From the NCBI RefSeq assembly GCF_001618865.1, contig NZ_CP015136.1, forward strand, positions 5,863,001 to 5,927,000: a stretch of DNA of 64,000 nt. The letters run 5' to 3'. The notes beneath the pieces were generated by a model that had not been told where the DNA came from, did no database searches, and saw only the letters and a program-made list of their open reading frames with translations. Shown in pieces: positions 50,904-59,392 of the stretch (position 1 is the first letter of the stretch; the number at the start of each line of letters is the position of its first letter). Origin of the DNA: Luteitalea pratensis (GTDB lineage Bacteria > Acidobacteriota > Vicinamibacteria > Vicinamibacterales > Vicinamibacteraceae). A program made the position numbers and the translations under genes.

Positions 50904-50973
50904 GTCAAGCGTCAAGCGTCAAGCGTCAAGCATCAAGCGGCAAGCATTAGGCGTTAGGCGTTAGGCGTTAGGC
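50904..50973. repeat. Heptamer tandem array
   Basis: Ten consecutive 7-base units: GTCAAGC four times, ATCAAGC, GGCAAGC, ATTAGGC and GTTAGGC three times. The array runs up to the stop codon of the 50,975 sialidase gene (TAA, read on the minus strand at 50,975-50,977). Copy number may vary between strains. Confidence 0.85.
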
Positions 50974-50974
50974 G

Positions 50975-52270
50975 TTAACGTGTGTCCCCTGCCTCCACCC
51001 ACATCTCGTCGAACACCGCGTGCTTGATCGACTTGCGCAGCACCCTCCCCTGCGCGTCCTTCGCGCTCTGCGCCGGTGGCAGGAAGATGCTGTAGGTGAC
51101 GTGAATCATCCCGTCCTTCGACTGGATGATCGACGGGTAATGGTACTGCCCGGTGGCGTCGCCGGTCGCGCCGTCCGGGTCGCGTTCGAGATGCCGCGTG
51201 ACCGGCCACGTGCGTCCCTCGTCGCTGGACAGCGAGATCGCGAGACTCTGCCGGCCGCGCTCGAGGTCGTTGTAGACGAGCGCCCAACGGCCACTCTTCA
51301 GGACCAGAACGTCGACGCTCGTACCGGGATTGGGCAGCGACCCGTCGCTCACCGTCGTCCACGTCTCGCCGCGGTCGCGCGACTCACTCACGTGCACGCG
51401 CTTCGGGGCAGGGCCGTTGTCGCGCATGTACGCGACGATGGTGCCGTCGCGGCGACGCGCGAGTGCGGGCTGGATGTTGCCGCCGCCCACGAGCGGATCG
51501 CTCGCCTTCCAGGTGGCCCCACTGTCGTCGCTGATGGCCATCAGCGAGAAACTGAAGCCGTCTGAATAGAGCGGGACGATGATGCGGCCGTCCTCGAGCT
51601 GGAGCGGGTGCACACGGGTCATCCAGCCGAGGCGACGCGTCAGCTTGTCGGCGGCGTCGGTCTTGAGCTTCTCGAGATACCCACGTGCCTTCGCGCCGGC
51701 CTCGCCCTGAGGCAGGGCCGCGGCCAGGCGGTCGGCCTCGCGACGCGTGACTTCCGCGAAGCGATCACCGGGCGTGATGTGCATGACCTCGCTGGTGTCC
51801 CAGTGCGGCACCTCGCCGACCGGCCACGTTCGCGCCGTCTTCACCTTCATCAACGCGGTGTGCCACTCGTTGGCGAGGATGGTGGGCCACAGCAGCCAGA
51901 GTCTGGCGGTGCGGTCCACGAACAGGGTGGGATTGGTGTCGGGGTACCCAGGGGTGTCGGCAAGCCTGGCTGGGGCCGTCCAGGTCGTCGTGCCCTTGCG
52001 CTGCCAGGCCCCGAGCAGTTCCACGTCGTCAGCGGTGCGCTCGCCGGAGCCGTGGAACCACGTCACCAGCAGGTGGCCGTCGGGGTGCTCGACGATGCTC
52101 GAGGAGTGGTTGTGCCAATGCTCCACGGGGAACAGCAGTTCCGAGCGGTAGTGTCCCCGCGGTGGCGGCGCTTGCGCGGCGACAACAGGCCGCGCTCGGA
52201 GAGCGGGCCATACCGTCGTGACGGCGGCCACGACGGCCGCCAGAATTCCTGCCTTTACAACACGTTGCAT
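50975..52270 (-). CDS. Exported BNR/Asp-box sialidase-like glycoside hydrolase
   Basis: ATG 52,270 is preceded by AGGG at a good distance; 431 residues. Residues ~5-32 are a signal peptide (VVKAGILAAVVAAVTTVWPA). Three Asp-box-like repeats are seen: SDDSGATW, SRDRGETW and SSDEGRTW. HWHNHSSSIVEHPDGHLLVT and LVTWFHGSGERTADDVEL belong to the BNR_2 (exo-sialidase-like) family. It would cleave a terminal sugar, classically sialic acid, in the periplasm or outside. Divergent from the TonB receptor gene, with a shared 292-base control region. A related gene at 56,763 carries a stop codon. Substrate is not proven by family alone. Confidence 0.78.
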   Translation of the reverse strand: MQRVVKAGILAAVVAAVTTVWPALRARPVVAAQAPPPRGHYRSELLFPVEHWHNHSSSIVEHPDGHLLVTWFHGSGERTADDVELLGAWQRKGTTTWTAPARLADTPGYPDTNPTLFVDRTARLWLLWPTILANEWHTALMKVKTARTWPVGEVPHWDTSEVMHITPGDRFAEVTRREADRLAAALPQGEAGAKARGYLEKLKTDAADKLTRRLGWMTRVHPLQLEDGRIIVPLYSDGFSFSLMAISDDSGATWKASDPLVGGGNIQPALARRRDGTIVAYMRDNGPAPKRVHVSESRDRGETWTTVSDGSLPNPGTSVDVLVLKSGRWALVYNDLERGRQSLAISLSSDEGRTWPVTRHLERDPDGATGDATGQYHYPSIIQSKDGMIHVTYSIFLPPAQSAKDAQGRVLRKSIKHAVFDEMWVEAGDTR

Positions 52271-52368
52271 CGATCCCTGCTCCCGGCGCGATGCGGACCA
52301 GCCGAGGCGCCCGCGCATCGGCGGACACGCTAGCCGATCCCGGCCGCCTTTTCAATCATGGCTGGGCT

Positions 52369-52384
52369 GTTTCAAAAATGAAAC
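52369..52384. promoter_or_regulatory. Candidate operator: inverted repeat between divergent genes
   Basis: GTTTCA (52,369-52,374) and TGAAAC (52,379-52,384) flank AAAA, a perfect dyad typical of a regulator-binding site. It lies 19 bases upstream of the candidate -35 element at 52,403 and 99 bases from the divergent sialidase start, so one protein could control both arms. No regulator gene was recognised in the window. Confidence 0.4.
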
Positions 52385-52402
52385 GCCTATATCAAATTTC
52401 AA

Positions 52403-52431
52403 TTGACAGGTTCCACCGGCCGGAGTTTCAT
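52403..52431 (+). promoter_or_regulatory. Candidate sigma-70 promoter for the TonB receptor operon
   Basis: A consensus -35 box TTGACA (52,403-52,408), a 17-base spacer and TTTCAT (52,426-52,431, four of six -10 matches). It lies within an unusually AT-rich stretch from ~52,355 to 52,435. Transcription from ~52,438 would give a leader of ~125 bases before the ATG at 52,563. Confidence 0.45.
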
Positions 52432-52562
52432 GGTTGACGCGCCTCGACACGCATACGAACGGGTGGGTCCGTTCTCCGTTCCGCGTTCCTCCCGTCGCGG
52501 GTCGGACGCGTGTGAGGCGCCCCGAGCGCGGCGCGCGATTCTCTACTGAAGGACGAGACCCA

Positions 52563-55500
52563 ATGATCAGGACTATCACTCGAGTGGCGCTGATGGCGCT
52601 GCTGGTCGCGGCGGGCGCTGGCGGCCTGCAAGCGCAAACGACGACCGGCGGACTGACGGGCGTGATTCGTGACAGCGACGGCGGAGTTGTGCCGGGCGCG
52701 ACGGTAAACGCCACGGCCACCGCCACAGGCACGACGCTCTCCGCGGTCACCGACGAGGCCGGGCAGTACCTGCTGCGAGGCCTGCCGGTCGGCACCTACA
52801 AGGTGCAGGTCGAACTTGCCGGGTTCCAGACCGTCCACGTGGAAGGCGTTGTCATCCGCGTGAACGAAGAGGTACGCACCGACATCGTGCTGAAGGTCGG
52901 CAATCTCACCGAATCGGTCACCGTCAGCGGCATCAGCACGACGGTGGACACGGTCTCGAGCACGCTCAAGACGGTCGTCGACCAGAAGCGCATCGAGGAA
53001 CTGCCGCTGAACGGGCGCAACCCGACGCAGCTGATGACGCTGGTGGCGGGCGTGATCCCCGACAACCGCGCGAACGTGACATCAGGAGCGACGTATCCCG
53101 GCGCGACCGGCATCTCATCCAACGGCGCGCGCGCGAACTCCACCAACTACATCATGGACGGCGGGTCGAACAACGACCACTACAGCAACGCCTCCAACCC
53201 GATGCCAAATCCCGACGCCCTGCAGGAGTTCTCGGTCCAAACCAACTCCTTCAGCGCCCAGTACGGTCGCAACGCCGGCGCGATCGTGAACGCCGTCACG
53301 CGCTCGGGCACCAACAGTTTCCGCGGGCTCGCCTTCGGCTACTTGCGCGACAAGTCGATGAACGCCAACAACTTCTTCACGCCCGGTAAAGACGACGGCC
53401 TGAACCGCAAGCAGTTCGGCGGCACGTTCGGCGGTCCGGTCATCAAGAACAAGACGTTCTTCTTCGGGTCCTACCAGGGCACGCTCCAGGATCAGCGTCC
53501 AGCCGACCGCACGGCGCTGGTGCCAACCGCCGCCCAACGCAACGGCGACTTCTCGGGCTACTCCCGCGTCCTGCGTGACCCGCTGACCGGCCAGCCCTTC
53601 CCGGGTAACGTCATCCCGGCCAATCGCATCCACCCTGCTGCGGCGGCCGTCCTGGGCAAGTACCTGCCGCTGCCCAATCCCAACGCCGGCGATCCCGTGA
53701 ACACACTGCGGTTCGCGTCGCCGGCCAACCTCGACGACCACCAGTACCTGGCGCGCGTCGACCACACGTTCAGCAGCAACCACCGTCTCTACGGCCGCTA
53801 CTGGAAGTCCAAGGCCTCGACGCCGGCGTACCTGGACACCGCCAATGTGTTGACCAGCTCGTTCGGCCGCACCTGGGACAACCAGATCATCTCGGCCAAC
53901 GACACGTGGGTGATCTCGCCCTCGCTGGTCAACAACGTGGTGTTCACCCACAACCGGACGTACAACGACAACTTCCAGATCGACATTCCGTCGTACGCGG
54001 ACCTGGGTATCCCCGGTGTGTACAACGACGCGACGCCGCAGTGGTTCTTCAACGTCCCCGGCTGGTTCAACATCAACACCGGCGACACCAACCAGTTCAA
54101 TCGCGACGAATACCAGCTGCTCAACACGCTCCGCTGGACCAAGGGCCGTCACGAGATCGCCACCGGCGTCGACTACAGCTACGGCAAAGGCGACATCATC
54201 AACAACTTCCGCGCCAACGGCCGCTACACGTTCAACAACTCGGCGCCGTTCACCGGTGATGCGATGGCCGACTTCCTGCTCGGCGAGTTCCAGTCCTTCG
54301 AGCAGGGTGTGGGCGAGTACAAGAACACCCGCTTCCACTACCTGGCCGCGTTTGCCGAGGACACGTGGCGCGTCAACCCGCGCGTGACCCTCACGATGGG
54401 CCTGCGCTGGGATCCGAATGTGCCGTACACGGACGCGAACGGGCGTCTTGCGGGCTATCGCCCCGGCCAGGAGTCGCAGGTCTACACCAACGCACCGGTC
54501 GGCATGCTGTATCCCGGCGACGCGGGCTTCCCAGACGGAGGCTACGACAGCAGCTGGGGCCTGTTCGCGCCACGCGTCGGCGGCGCCTGGGACGTCACCG
54601 GCGACGGCAAGACCAGCATCCGCGCCGGCTACGGGCTGTTCTACGACAAGCCGAACAGCATCACGACCAACAGCGCGGCAAACGTGGGGCCGTTCGGTAC
54701 CGTGGCGCGCGTGGACGGCAACGCCACCACCGGCTTCGACAACACCTGGGGCACCGCGACCAACCCGTTCCCTGTGGACGTCTACAACGTACCGTCGGAC
54801 GCCCCCGTCGTCCTGCCGTTCAACGCCTTCAGCTATGCGGCCGACATGCGCCCGGGCAAGATGCACTCGTGGCACGTCACCGGTGAGCGCGAGATCTTCA
54901 AGGCCACGATGCTGCGGGTGGCGTACGCGGGTTCACGAGGCGATGGCCTGACGATCGGCATCGAGCGCAACCCGGCCATCTACGCGCCCGGGGCCACCAC
55001 CGGCACGACCAACCAGCGCCGGCCGCTGTTCCCCGACTACGGAACCATCACGAGCATCGAGCCGCTCGGCAAGTCGACGTTCCACTCGCTCCAGGTCACG
55101 GTGGACAAGCGCCTCAGCGGCGGGCTGTCGCTGCTGTCCAACTACACGCTCAGCAAGAGCACGGACAATTCGTCGCAGAGCAAGCAGACCGGCACGACCG
55201 CGGTCAACCCGTTCGATCTCTCCTACGACTGGGGTCCGGCTGAGTTCGACCGGCGCCACCGCTGGGTGACGTCGCTGCTCTGGCAGATTCCTGGCCAGTT
55301 CGACAACGCCGCTGTCAACGCCGTCCTGGCGGACTGGAACCTGACGGGTATCTACACGATCATGAGCGGCCAGCCGTTCACGGTCACCAGCGGTGTCGAC
55401 AACGCCCGCTCTGGCACTGGCACCCAGTTCGCAGACCAGGTCGGCGATCCCGAACTCTCGAGCGATCGGCCCAAGTCCGAGCGCCTCGCGCAGTGGTTCA

Positions 55501-55796
55501 ACACGTCGGCCTTCACGGTCAACGCGCTCGGGACGTTCGGCAATGCCGGGCGCAACTCGCTGCGCGGCCCGGACTTCCAGACGCTCGACCTGGGGCTGCA
55601 CAAGACGTTCTCGATCACGAACCGCGTTCGCACGCAGTTCCGCCTCGAGGCCTTCAACGCGCTCAACCGCGCCAACTTCAATCTCCCCGAGGGCAACCGC
55701 TCGTCGAGCAACTTCGGCCGCATCACCGCGGCGAACGCGGCGGGCGGTGGGAGCGATCCCCGCATCCTCCAGCTGGCCCTGCGGACCTGGTTCTGA
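52563..55796 (+). CDS. Oar-type TonB-dependent receptor with carboxypeptidase-regulatory domain
   Basis: ATG 52,563 (MIRTITRVALMALLVAAGAG) gives 1077 residues; GAAGGA lies about 11 bases upstream. A signal peptide ends near LQAQ. Residues ~27-110 are a CarboxypepD_reg (CNA_B-like) domain (GLTGVIRDSDGGVVPGATVN), followed by the plug region (EELPLNGRNPTQLMTLVAGV, YIMDGGSNNDH) and a long beta-barrel ending LQLALRTWF with the terminal Phe of outer-membrane barrels. Oar-like receptors are plentiful in Acidobacteriota and import large glycans or peptides. The next genes encode a lyase and sialidase-like hydrolases, so glycan uptake is plausible. Confidence 0.9.
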   Translation: MIRTITRVALMALLVAAGAGGLQAQTTTGGLTGVIRDSDGGVVPGATVNATATATGTTLSAVTDEAGQYLLRGLPVGTYKVQVELAGFQTVHVEGVVIRVNEEVRTDIVLKVGNLTESVTVSGISTTVDTVSSTLKTVVDQKRIEELPLNGRNPTQLMTLVAGVIPDNRANVTSGATYPGATGISSNGARANSTNYIMDGGSNNDHYSNASNPMPNPDALQEFSVQTNSFSAQYGRNAGAIVNAVTRSGTNSFRGLAFGYLRDKSMNANNFFTPGKDDGLNRKQFGGTFGGPVIKNKTFFFGSYQGTLQDQRPADRTALVPTAAQRNGDFSGYSRVLRDPLTGQPFPGNVIPANRIHPAAAAVLGKYLPLPNPNAGDPVNTLRFASPANLDDHQYLARVDHTFSSNHRLYGRYWKSKASTPAYLDTANVLTSSFGRTWDNQIISANDTWVISPSLVNNVVFTHNRTYNDNFQIDIPSYADLGIPGVYNDATPQWFFNVPGWFNINTGDTNQFNRDEYQLLNTLRWTKGRHEIATGVDYSYGKGDIINNFRANGRYTFNNSAPFTGDAMADFLLGEFQSFEQGVGEYKNTRFHYLAAFAEDTWRVNPRVTLTMGLRWDPNVPYTDANGRLAGYRPGQESQVYTNAPVGMLYPGDAGFPDGGYDSSWGLFAPRVGGAWDVTGDGKTSIRAGYGLFYDKPNSITTNSAANVGPFGTVARVDGNATTGFDNTWGTATNPFPVDVYNVPSDAPVVLPFNAFSYAADMRPGKMHSWHVTGEREIFKATMLRVAYAGSRGDGLTIGIERNPAIYAPGATTGTTNQRRPLFPDYGTITSIEPLGKSTFHSLQVTVDKRLSGGLSLLSNYTLSKSTDNSSQSKQTGTTAVNPFDLSYDWGPAEFDRRHRWVTSLLWQIPGQFDNAAVNAVLADWNLTGIYTIMSGQPFTVTSGVDNARSGTGTQFADQVGDPELSSDRPKSERLAQWFNTSAFTVNALGTFGNAGRNSLRGPDFQTLDLGLHKTFSITNRVRTQFRLEAFNALNRANFNLPEGNRSSSNFGRITAANAAGGGSDPRILQLALRTWF

Positions 55797-55806
55797 GGAT
55801 CGACAC

Positions 55807-56763
55807 ATGCAGGAACGTTCTTCCATGACGGAGGCCTCCGGGCCTCCGTCGATCACCGGCCTGTTCTCGGCCGCGGTCACGCCGCGCACCGAGTCCGGCG
55901 CCGTCGACAATGCCGCTTTCGACCGTGTGCTCGACCTGCTGCTCTCAGCCGGCGTCGACGGTGTCTGCCTCGGTGGCGCCACGGCCGAATATCCCCACGC
56001 GACGCGCGATGAACGCCTCGACCTGATCGAGCGGACTGCCGCACGGATCGGCGATCGTGCGCTGCTCGTCGGCATCGGGGCCGCGGCGCCGACCGACGTG
56101 GTGCCCCTCGGGCGGGCCGCGTTCAACGCAGGTGCACGAGCGGTGCTCCTCTCGACGCCACTGTTCTTCCGCTACGCGCAGGAAGACATCGAGGCGTTCT
56201 GCCTGGACACGGCCGCGGCGCTCGGCGGTCCGGTCCTGCTGTACGACCTGCCGTCGTTCACCACGCCCTTCAGCACCGAGACCGTGCTGCGCCTGTTGCA
56301 CGGCGCGCCGCACATCATCGGCATCAAGGACAGCAGCGGCCAGCAGGATCGGCTCGCGCAATTGGCGCACGCACGCGGCGACAAGCCTTGGCGCCTGCTC
56401 GTCGGCGACGACGGGATGCTCGTGGAGGCGATGGCACAAGGCTGGGACGGCTGCATCTCCGGCACGTCCGGCGCCTTCCCGGAGCTGATGGTCGCCGTCA
56501 CGCGAGCGGCCAAGGCTCGCGACGAGGCCGTCCTCGGCGTGCTGGTGCCGCTGCTGCGCGAACTGTTCGCGCAACAGGGGGTATTCCCCACCCCATGGGC
56601 CATCAGGATCGGCCTCGAGGCCCGCGGCATCCCGGTCGGCCCGTTGCCGCTGCCGGCGTCGCCCGGCCGGCAGGCGCAGCGGGCGGCGTTCATCGAGTGG
56701 GTGCCGGGCTGGCTCACCCGGGTCGAACAGGCCCTCGGCCTGTCGCTCGTGGGCGCGCGCTGA
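55807..56763 (+). CDS. DapA/NanA-family aldolase (N-acetylneuraminate lyase-like)
   Basis: ATG 55,807 or the in-frame ATG 55,825; 318 residues from the first. The TIM-barrel family motif GGATAEYPHATRDER (a GG-x-T-x-E variant), Tyr146 in LLYDLPSFTTPFS and the Schiff-base Lys174 in IGIKDSSGQQ are all present. NanA splits sialic acid into ManNAc and pyruvate, but this family also includes 2-keto-3-deoxy sugar acid aldolases and dihydrodipicolinate synthase. Association with sialidase-like genes favours a nonulosonic acid. No NanE or NanK gene is seen, so the identification as NanA stays provisional. Stop overlaps the next gene's ATG (TGATG). Confidence 0.75.
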   Translation: MQERSSMTEASGPPSITGLFSAAVTPRTESGAVDNAAFDRVLDLLLSAGVDGVCLGGATAEYPHATRDERLDLIERTAARIGDRALLVGIGAAAPTDVVPLGRAAFNAGARAVLLSTPLFFRYAQEDIEAFCLDTAAALGGPVLLYDLPSFTTPFSTETVLRLLHGAPHIIGIKDSSGQQDRLAQLAHARGDKPWRLLVGDDGMLVEAMAQGWDGCISGTSGAFPELMVAVTRAAKARDEAVLGVLVPLLRELFAQQGVFPTPWAIRIGLEARGIPVGPLPLPASPGRQAQRAAFIEWVPGWLTRVEQALGLSLVGAR

Positions 56764-57965
56764 TGCGACGCCGCGTCCTCCTGCCGCTAGCGGCGCTGAT
56801 CATTTGCGCGTGGGCAGGGACGGACGCGGCGGAAGATTTCACGACCGCGGCGATCTTCACCGACGCCCGCGGTCACGTCCACGCCTCCTCGATCGTCGAG
56901 ACACCGGCAGGCGCACTGCTGGTGGCGTGGTACGAGAACGGCAGCCCGGATGGTCCCGGACCCTTCGAGGGCCAGGACATGGACAAGCGGCAGGACGTCC
57001 GCATCAGCGGCGCTCGTCGAGCCCCTGGTGCCGCACAGTGGAGCCGGCCGTTCACGCTCGCCGACACCGCCGACCTGCCCGACAACAACCCGGCGCTCGG
57101 CATCGATGCTGCCGGGCGCCTGTGGCTCGTGCACGCGACGCTGCTCGGCGTGCCGGAATAAGCCTGGGGCAGTGCGCTGACGCGCGCCCTCATCTCCTCC
57201 GACTACGAACGCGAGGGCACGCCGCGGTGGGATGGCTCGCACACGATCGTGCCCAAGCCGCCGCACTTCACGAGTGATGTCGCGCGCGCCGCCGAGGCCG
57301 TCCGTGTCGGTCCCGGCCGCACGACCGACGTGGCCGCTCGCGCCAACCGGCTGCTGTCCGCGATCGCCGACCCGTATGCCCGGCACCTCGGCTGGATGCC
57401 GCGCAACCACCCACTCGTCCTTCCCGACGGCACCGTGCTCGTCCCCCTCGCGAACGAGAACGTGAACATGGCCGCGATGGCACTGGCGCAGGACGGCGGC
57501 ACGACATGGACGTTCTCGTCGCTCGTGCCCACGGCCGGCGTCATCCAGCCATCGGTGATCCGCCTCGGCGACGGCACGCTGCAGGCGTACTTCCGCGACG
57601 CACGTGGCACGGGGCGCATCGGGCGCAGCACGTCGACCGACCAGGGACGCACATGGAGCGAAGCGGCGGCCACCGACCTGCCGAATCCCTCGGGTGGCAT
57701 CGAGGCGATCGTCCTGCGCAGCGGCGCCATCGCCGTCGTCCACAACGACCACTCGGGACAGGAACGTGACCGGCTGTCCATCGCGCTGTCCAACGACGGC
57801 GGGCGTACATGGCCGACACGGAAGGTGATTGTGCACGTGCCCGGAGGGCGGTTCGACTACCCCTCGATCATCCAGGCGCGCGACGGGCGCATTCATGTGA
57901 CCTTCTCGGACAACCTGAAGACGGTGCGTCACGTGTCGTTCACGGAGGGCTGGATCAGCCGGTAG
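56763..57965 (+). pseudogene. Sialidase-like gene interrupted by an in-frame TAA
   Basis: ATG 56,763 opens a signal-peptide-bearing frame (MRRRVLLPLAALIICAWAGT) that reads to a TAA at 57,159-57,161 (codon 133), after LWLVHATLLGVPE. The same frame resumes immediately with AWGSALTRALISSDYEREGT and runs to TAG at 57,963-57,965. Together they form a 400-codon BNR_2 sialidase like the one at 50,975, with Asp boxes such as SNDGGRTW. A single base change would explain the stop. The final TAG is the GGTAGGGACC start of a REP-like element. Sequencing error is an alternative. Confidence 0.85.
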
Positions 57966-57986
57966 GGACCGCTCTCCGAGCGGTCC
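57961..57986. repeat. REP-like palindrome
   Basis: GGTAG followed by perfect arms GGACCGCTC (57,966-57,974) and GAGCGGTCC (57,978-57,986) with a TCC loop. Same design as the two hairpins at 50,765-50,849. It supplies the TAG stop of the interrupted sialidase gene. Confidence 0.85.
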
Positions 57987-58030
57987 ATCGCCGCGCCCAG
58001 GCCTTCGGCATTCGGCCGTCGGCCTTCGTC

Positions 58031-58081
58031 GGTAGGCAGGCGCCGCCGATCGACGCGTCGACCTGAAGGTCGACGCCTACC
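58031..58081. repeat. REP-like palindrome with GGTAGGC/GCCTACC ends
   Basis: Inner perfect dyad GTCGACCTGAAGGTCGAC (58,057-58,074), outer ends GGTAGGC (58,031-58,037) and GCCTACC (58,075-58,081). The 24 bases 58,057-58,080 recur unchanged at 59,359-59,382, and part of them at 61,677-61,692. Confidence 0.85.
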
Positions 58082-58172
58082 GACCTCCTGACACTGGAGA
58101 GAGCCTCGAGAACGACCCCGGGGTGAGCAGCCGCGATGCGCTGGTGCGGCTAGACGGCTCCGCTGACGACTG

Positions 58173-58197
58173 TAGCCGCCGACCTTCAGGTCGGCGG
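58173..58197. repeat. REP-like palindrome upstream of a sialidase gene
   Basis: Perfect 10-base arms CCGCCGACCT (58,176-58,185) and AGGTCGGCGG (58,188-58,197) with TC between, preceded by GTAG. A variant of the 58,057 element; it lies 23 bases before the ATG at 58,220. Confidence 0.8.
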
Positions 58198-58219
58198 TCG
58201 CGATAGTTCGAGAATTGCC

Positions 58220-59335
58220 ATGAATCGCCGTACGTTTCTCGCCAGTTCCGCCGTGCTGTTGGCGGCCTCGACCAAATCCATCGCGCAAGGCTCCGCGGAA
58301 CACGTCACGGTATGGCGCGAGCCGGGCCGCTACGGCGGCTGGCCCGCCAACCACGGCATCTGGAGCTGGGGTGACGAGATCCTCGTCGGGTTCACGGCCG
58401 GTGTGTTGAAGACCGACGACATGACGCGCCACCCCATCGACCGCTCCGCGGGCGAACGTCACGTGCTCTCGCGCTCGTTGGACGGCGGGCGCACATGGCG
58501 GCTCGAGGAGCCTGCCACTCTGCAGCCGCCGCGTCCGGAGCGGCGTGCCGTCACCGGCGAGCCCCTGCGGCTGCCGGCGCTCCAGCCGCTCGCCCGTCCA
58601 ATCGACTTCACGGCGCCGGGCCTCGCGCTGACCTTCCGTACGGCGCATGGCACAACCGGCGCATGGCTCTTCGCGAGTACCGACCGGGGACGGACGTGGC
58701 AAGGACCCTATGCGGTGCCGGCCTTCGACACGCCGGGACTCGATCCCCGCACCGATTACCTCGTGCTCGGGCGTCATGAACTGCTCGTGGGCATGACCGC
58801 ACTCAAGACCAATGGCAAGGAGGGACGCCCGTTCGCGCTGCGCACCCGCGACGGCGGCCTGACGTGGGAGCGCCTCGGCTGGATTGGCCCGGAAACCGAT
58901 GGCTTCCGCATCATGCCGGCCACTGCGGCCCTCGGTGCCAATCACCTCTTCTCGGTGATCCGCCGCCGCGACGACACCAGGCACAGCCTCGAGGGGTACC
59001 GCACGCGCGATGGTGGCGCCACCTGGGTCGAGACCGGCATCGTCGCCGCCGACACGGGGCGCGGCAACCCGGCCAGCCTCGTGCGCCTCGGCGATGGTCG
59101 GCTCTGCTGCGTGTACGGCTATCGCGCCGAGCCGTTCGACATGCGCGTGGTCGTCAGCGGCGATGACGGCGCGTCGTGGTCGACGCCGCGTCCGCTGCGC
59201 GAGGGCGCATCCGACTGGGACCTCGGCTACCCGCGCTCGGTCGTGCGGCCGGATGGGCGGGTGGTGTCGGTCTATTACTTCAATGACGCGTCCAGTCCGG
59301 AGCGCTACATCGCCGCGACGATCTGGACGCCGTGA
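58220..59335 (+). CDS. Exported sialidase-like BNR-repeat protein, intact, Tat-type leader
   Basis: A 371-residue protein starting MNRRTFLASSAVLLAASTKS, a twin-arginine-type leader with a hydrophobic core. Beta-propeller Asp boxes are visible in SLDGGRTWRL, STDRGRTWQG, TRDGGLTW and TRDGGATW. The family core GGWPANHGIWSWGDEILVGF and SSPERYIAATIWTP are shared with the frameshifted gene at 59,393, showing tandem duplication. It is a different sub-branch from the proteins at 50,975 and 56,763. Sialidase-like exo-hydrolase in the periplasm; the true substrate is uncertain, as this sub-branch lacks a readable RIP motif. No candidate promoter was found; repeats precede it. Confidence 0.78.
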   Translation: MNRRTFLASSAVLLAASTKSIAQGSAEHVTVWREPGRYGGWPANHGIWSWGDEILVGFTAGVLKTDDMTRHPIDRSAGERHVLSRSLDGGRTWRLEEPATLQPPRPERRAVTGEPLRLPALQPLARPIDFTAPGLALTFRTAHGTTGAWLFASTDRGRTWQGPYAVPAFDTPGLDPRTDYLVLGRHELLVGMTALKTNGKEGRPFALRTRDGGLTWERLGWIGPETDGFRIMPATAALGANHLFSVIRRRDDTRHSLEGYRTRDGGATWVETGIVAADTGRGNPASLVRLGDGRLCCVYGYRAEPFDMRVVVSGDDGASWSTPRPLREGASDWDLGYPRSVVRPDGRVVSVYYFNDASSPERYIAATIWTP

Positions 59336-59358
59336 CCGACGCATCGTGCGAGGAACGC

Positions 59359-59382
59359 GTCGACCTGAAGGTCGACGCCTAC
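59359..59382. repeat. REP-like palindrome between tandem sialidase genes
   Basis: Identical over 24 bases to 58,057-58,080 (GTCGACCTGAAGGTCGAC then GCCTAC). It lies in the 57-base gap before the next sialidase-like gene, 11 bases upstream of its ATG. Confidence 0.85.
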
Positions 59383-59392
59383 AGATTTACCA

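Noticed and set aside
53115-54875. Long open frame antisense to the TonB receptor
   Set aside because: Composition (Val/Ala/Arg/Gly-rich, no domain) and complete overlap with a well-supported receptor show it to be a codon-bias shadow.
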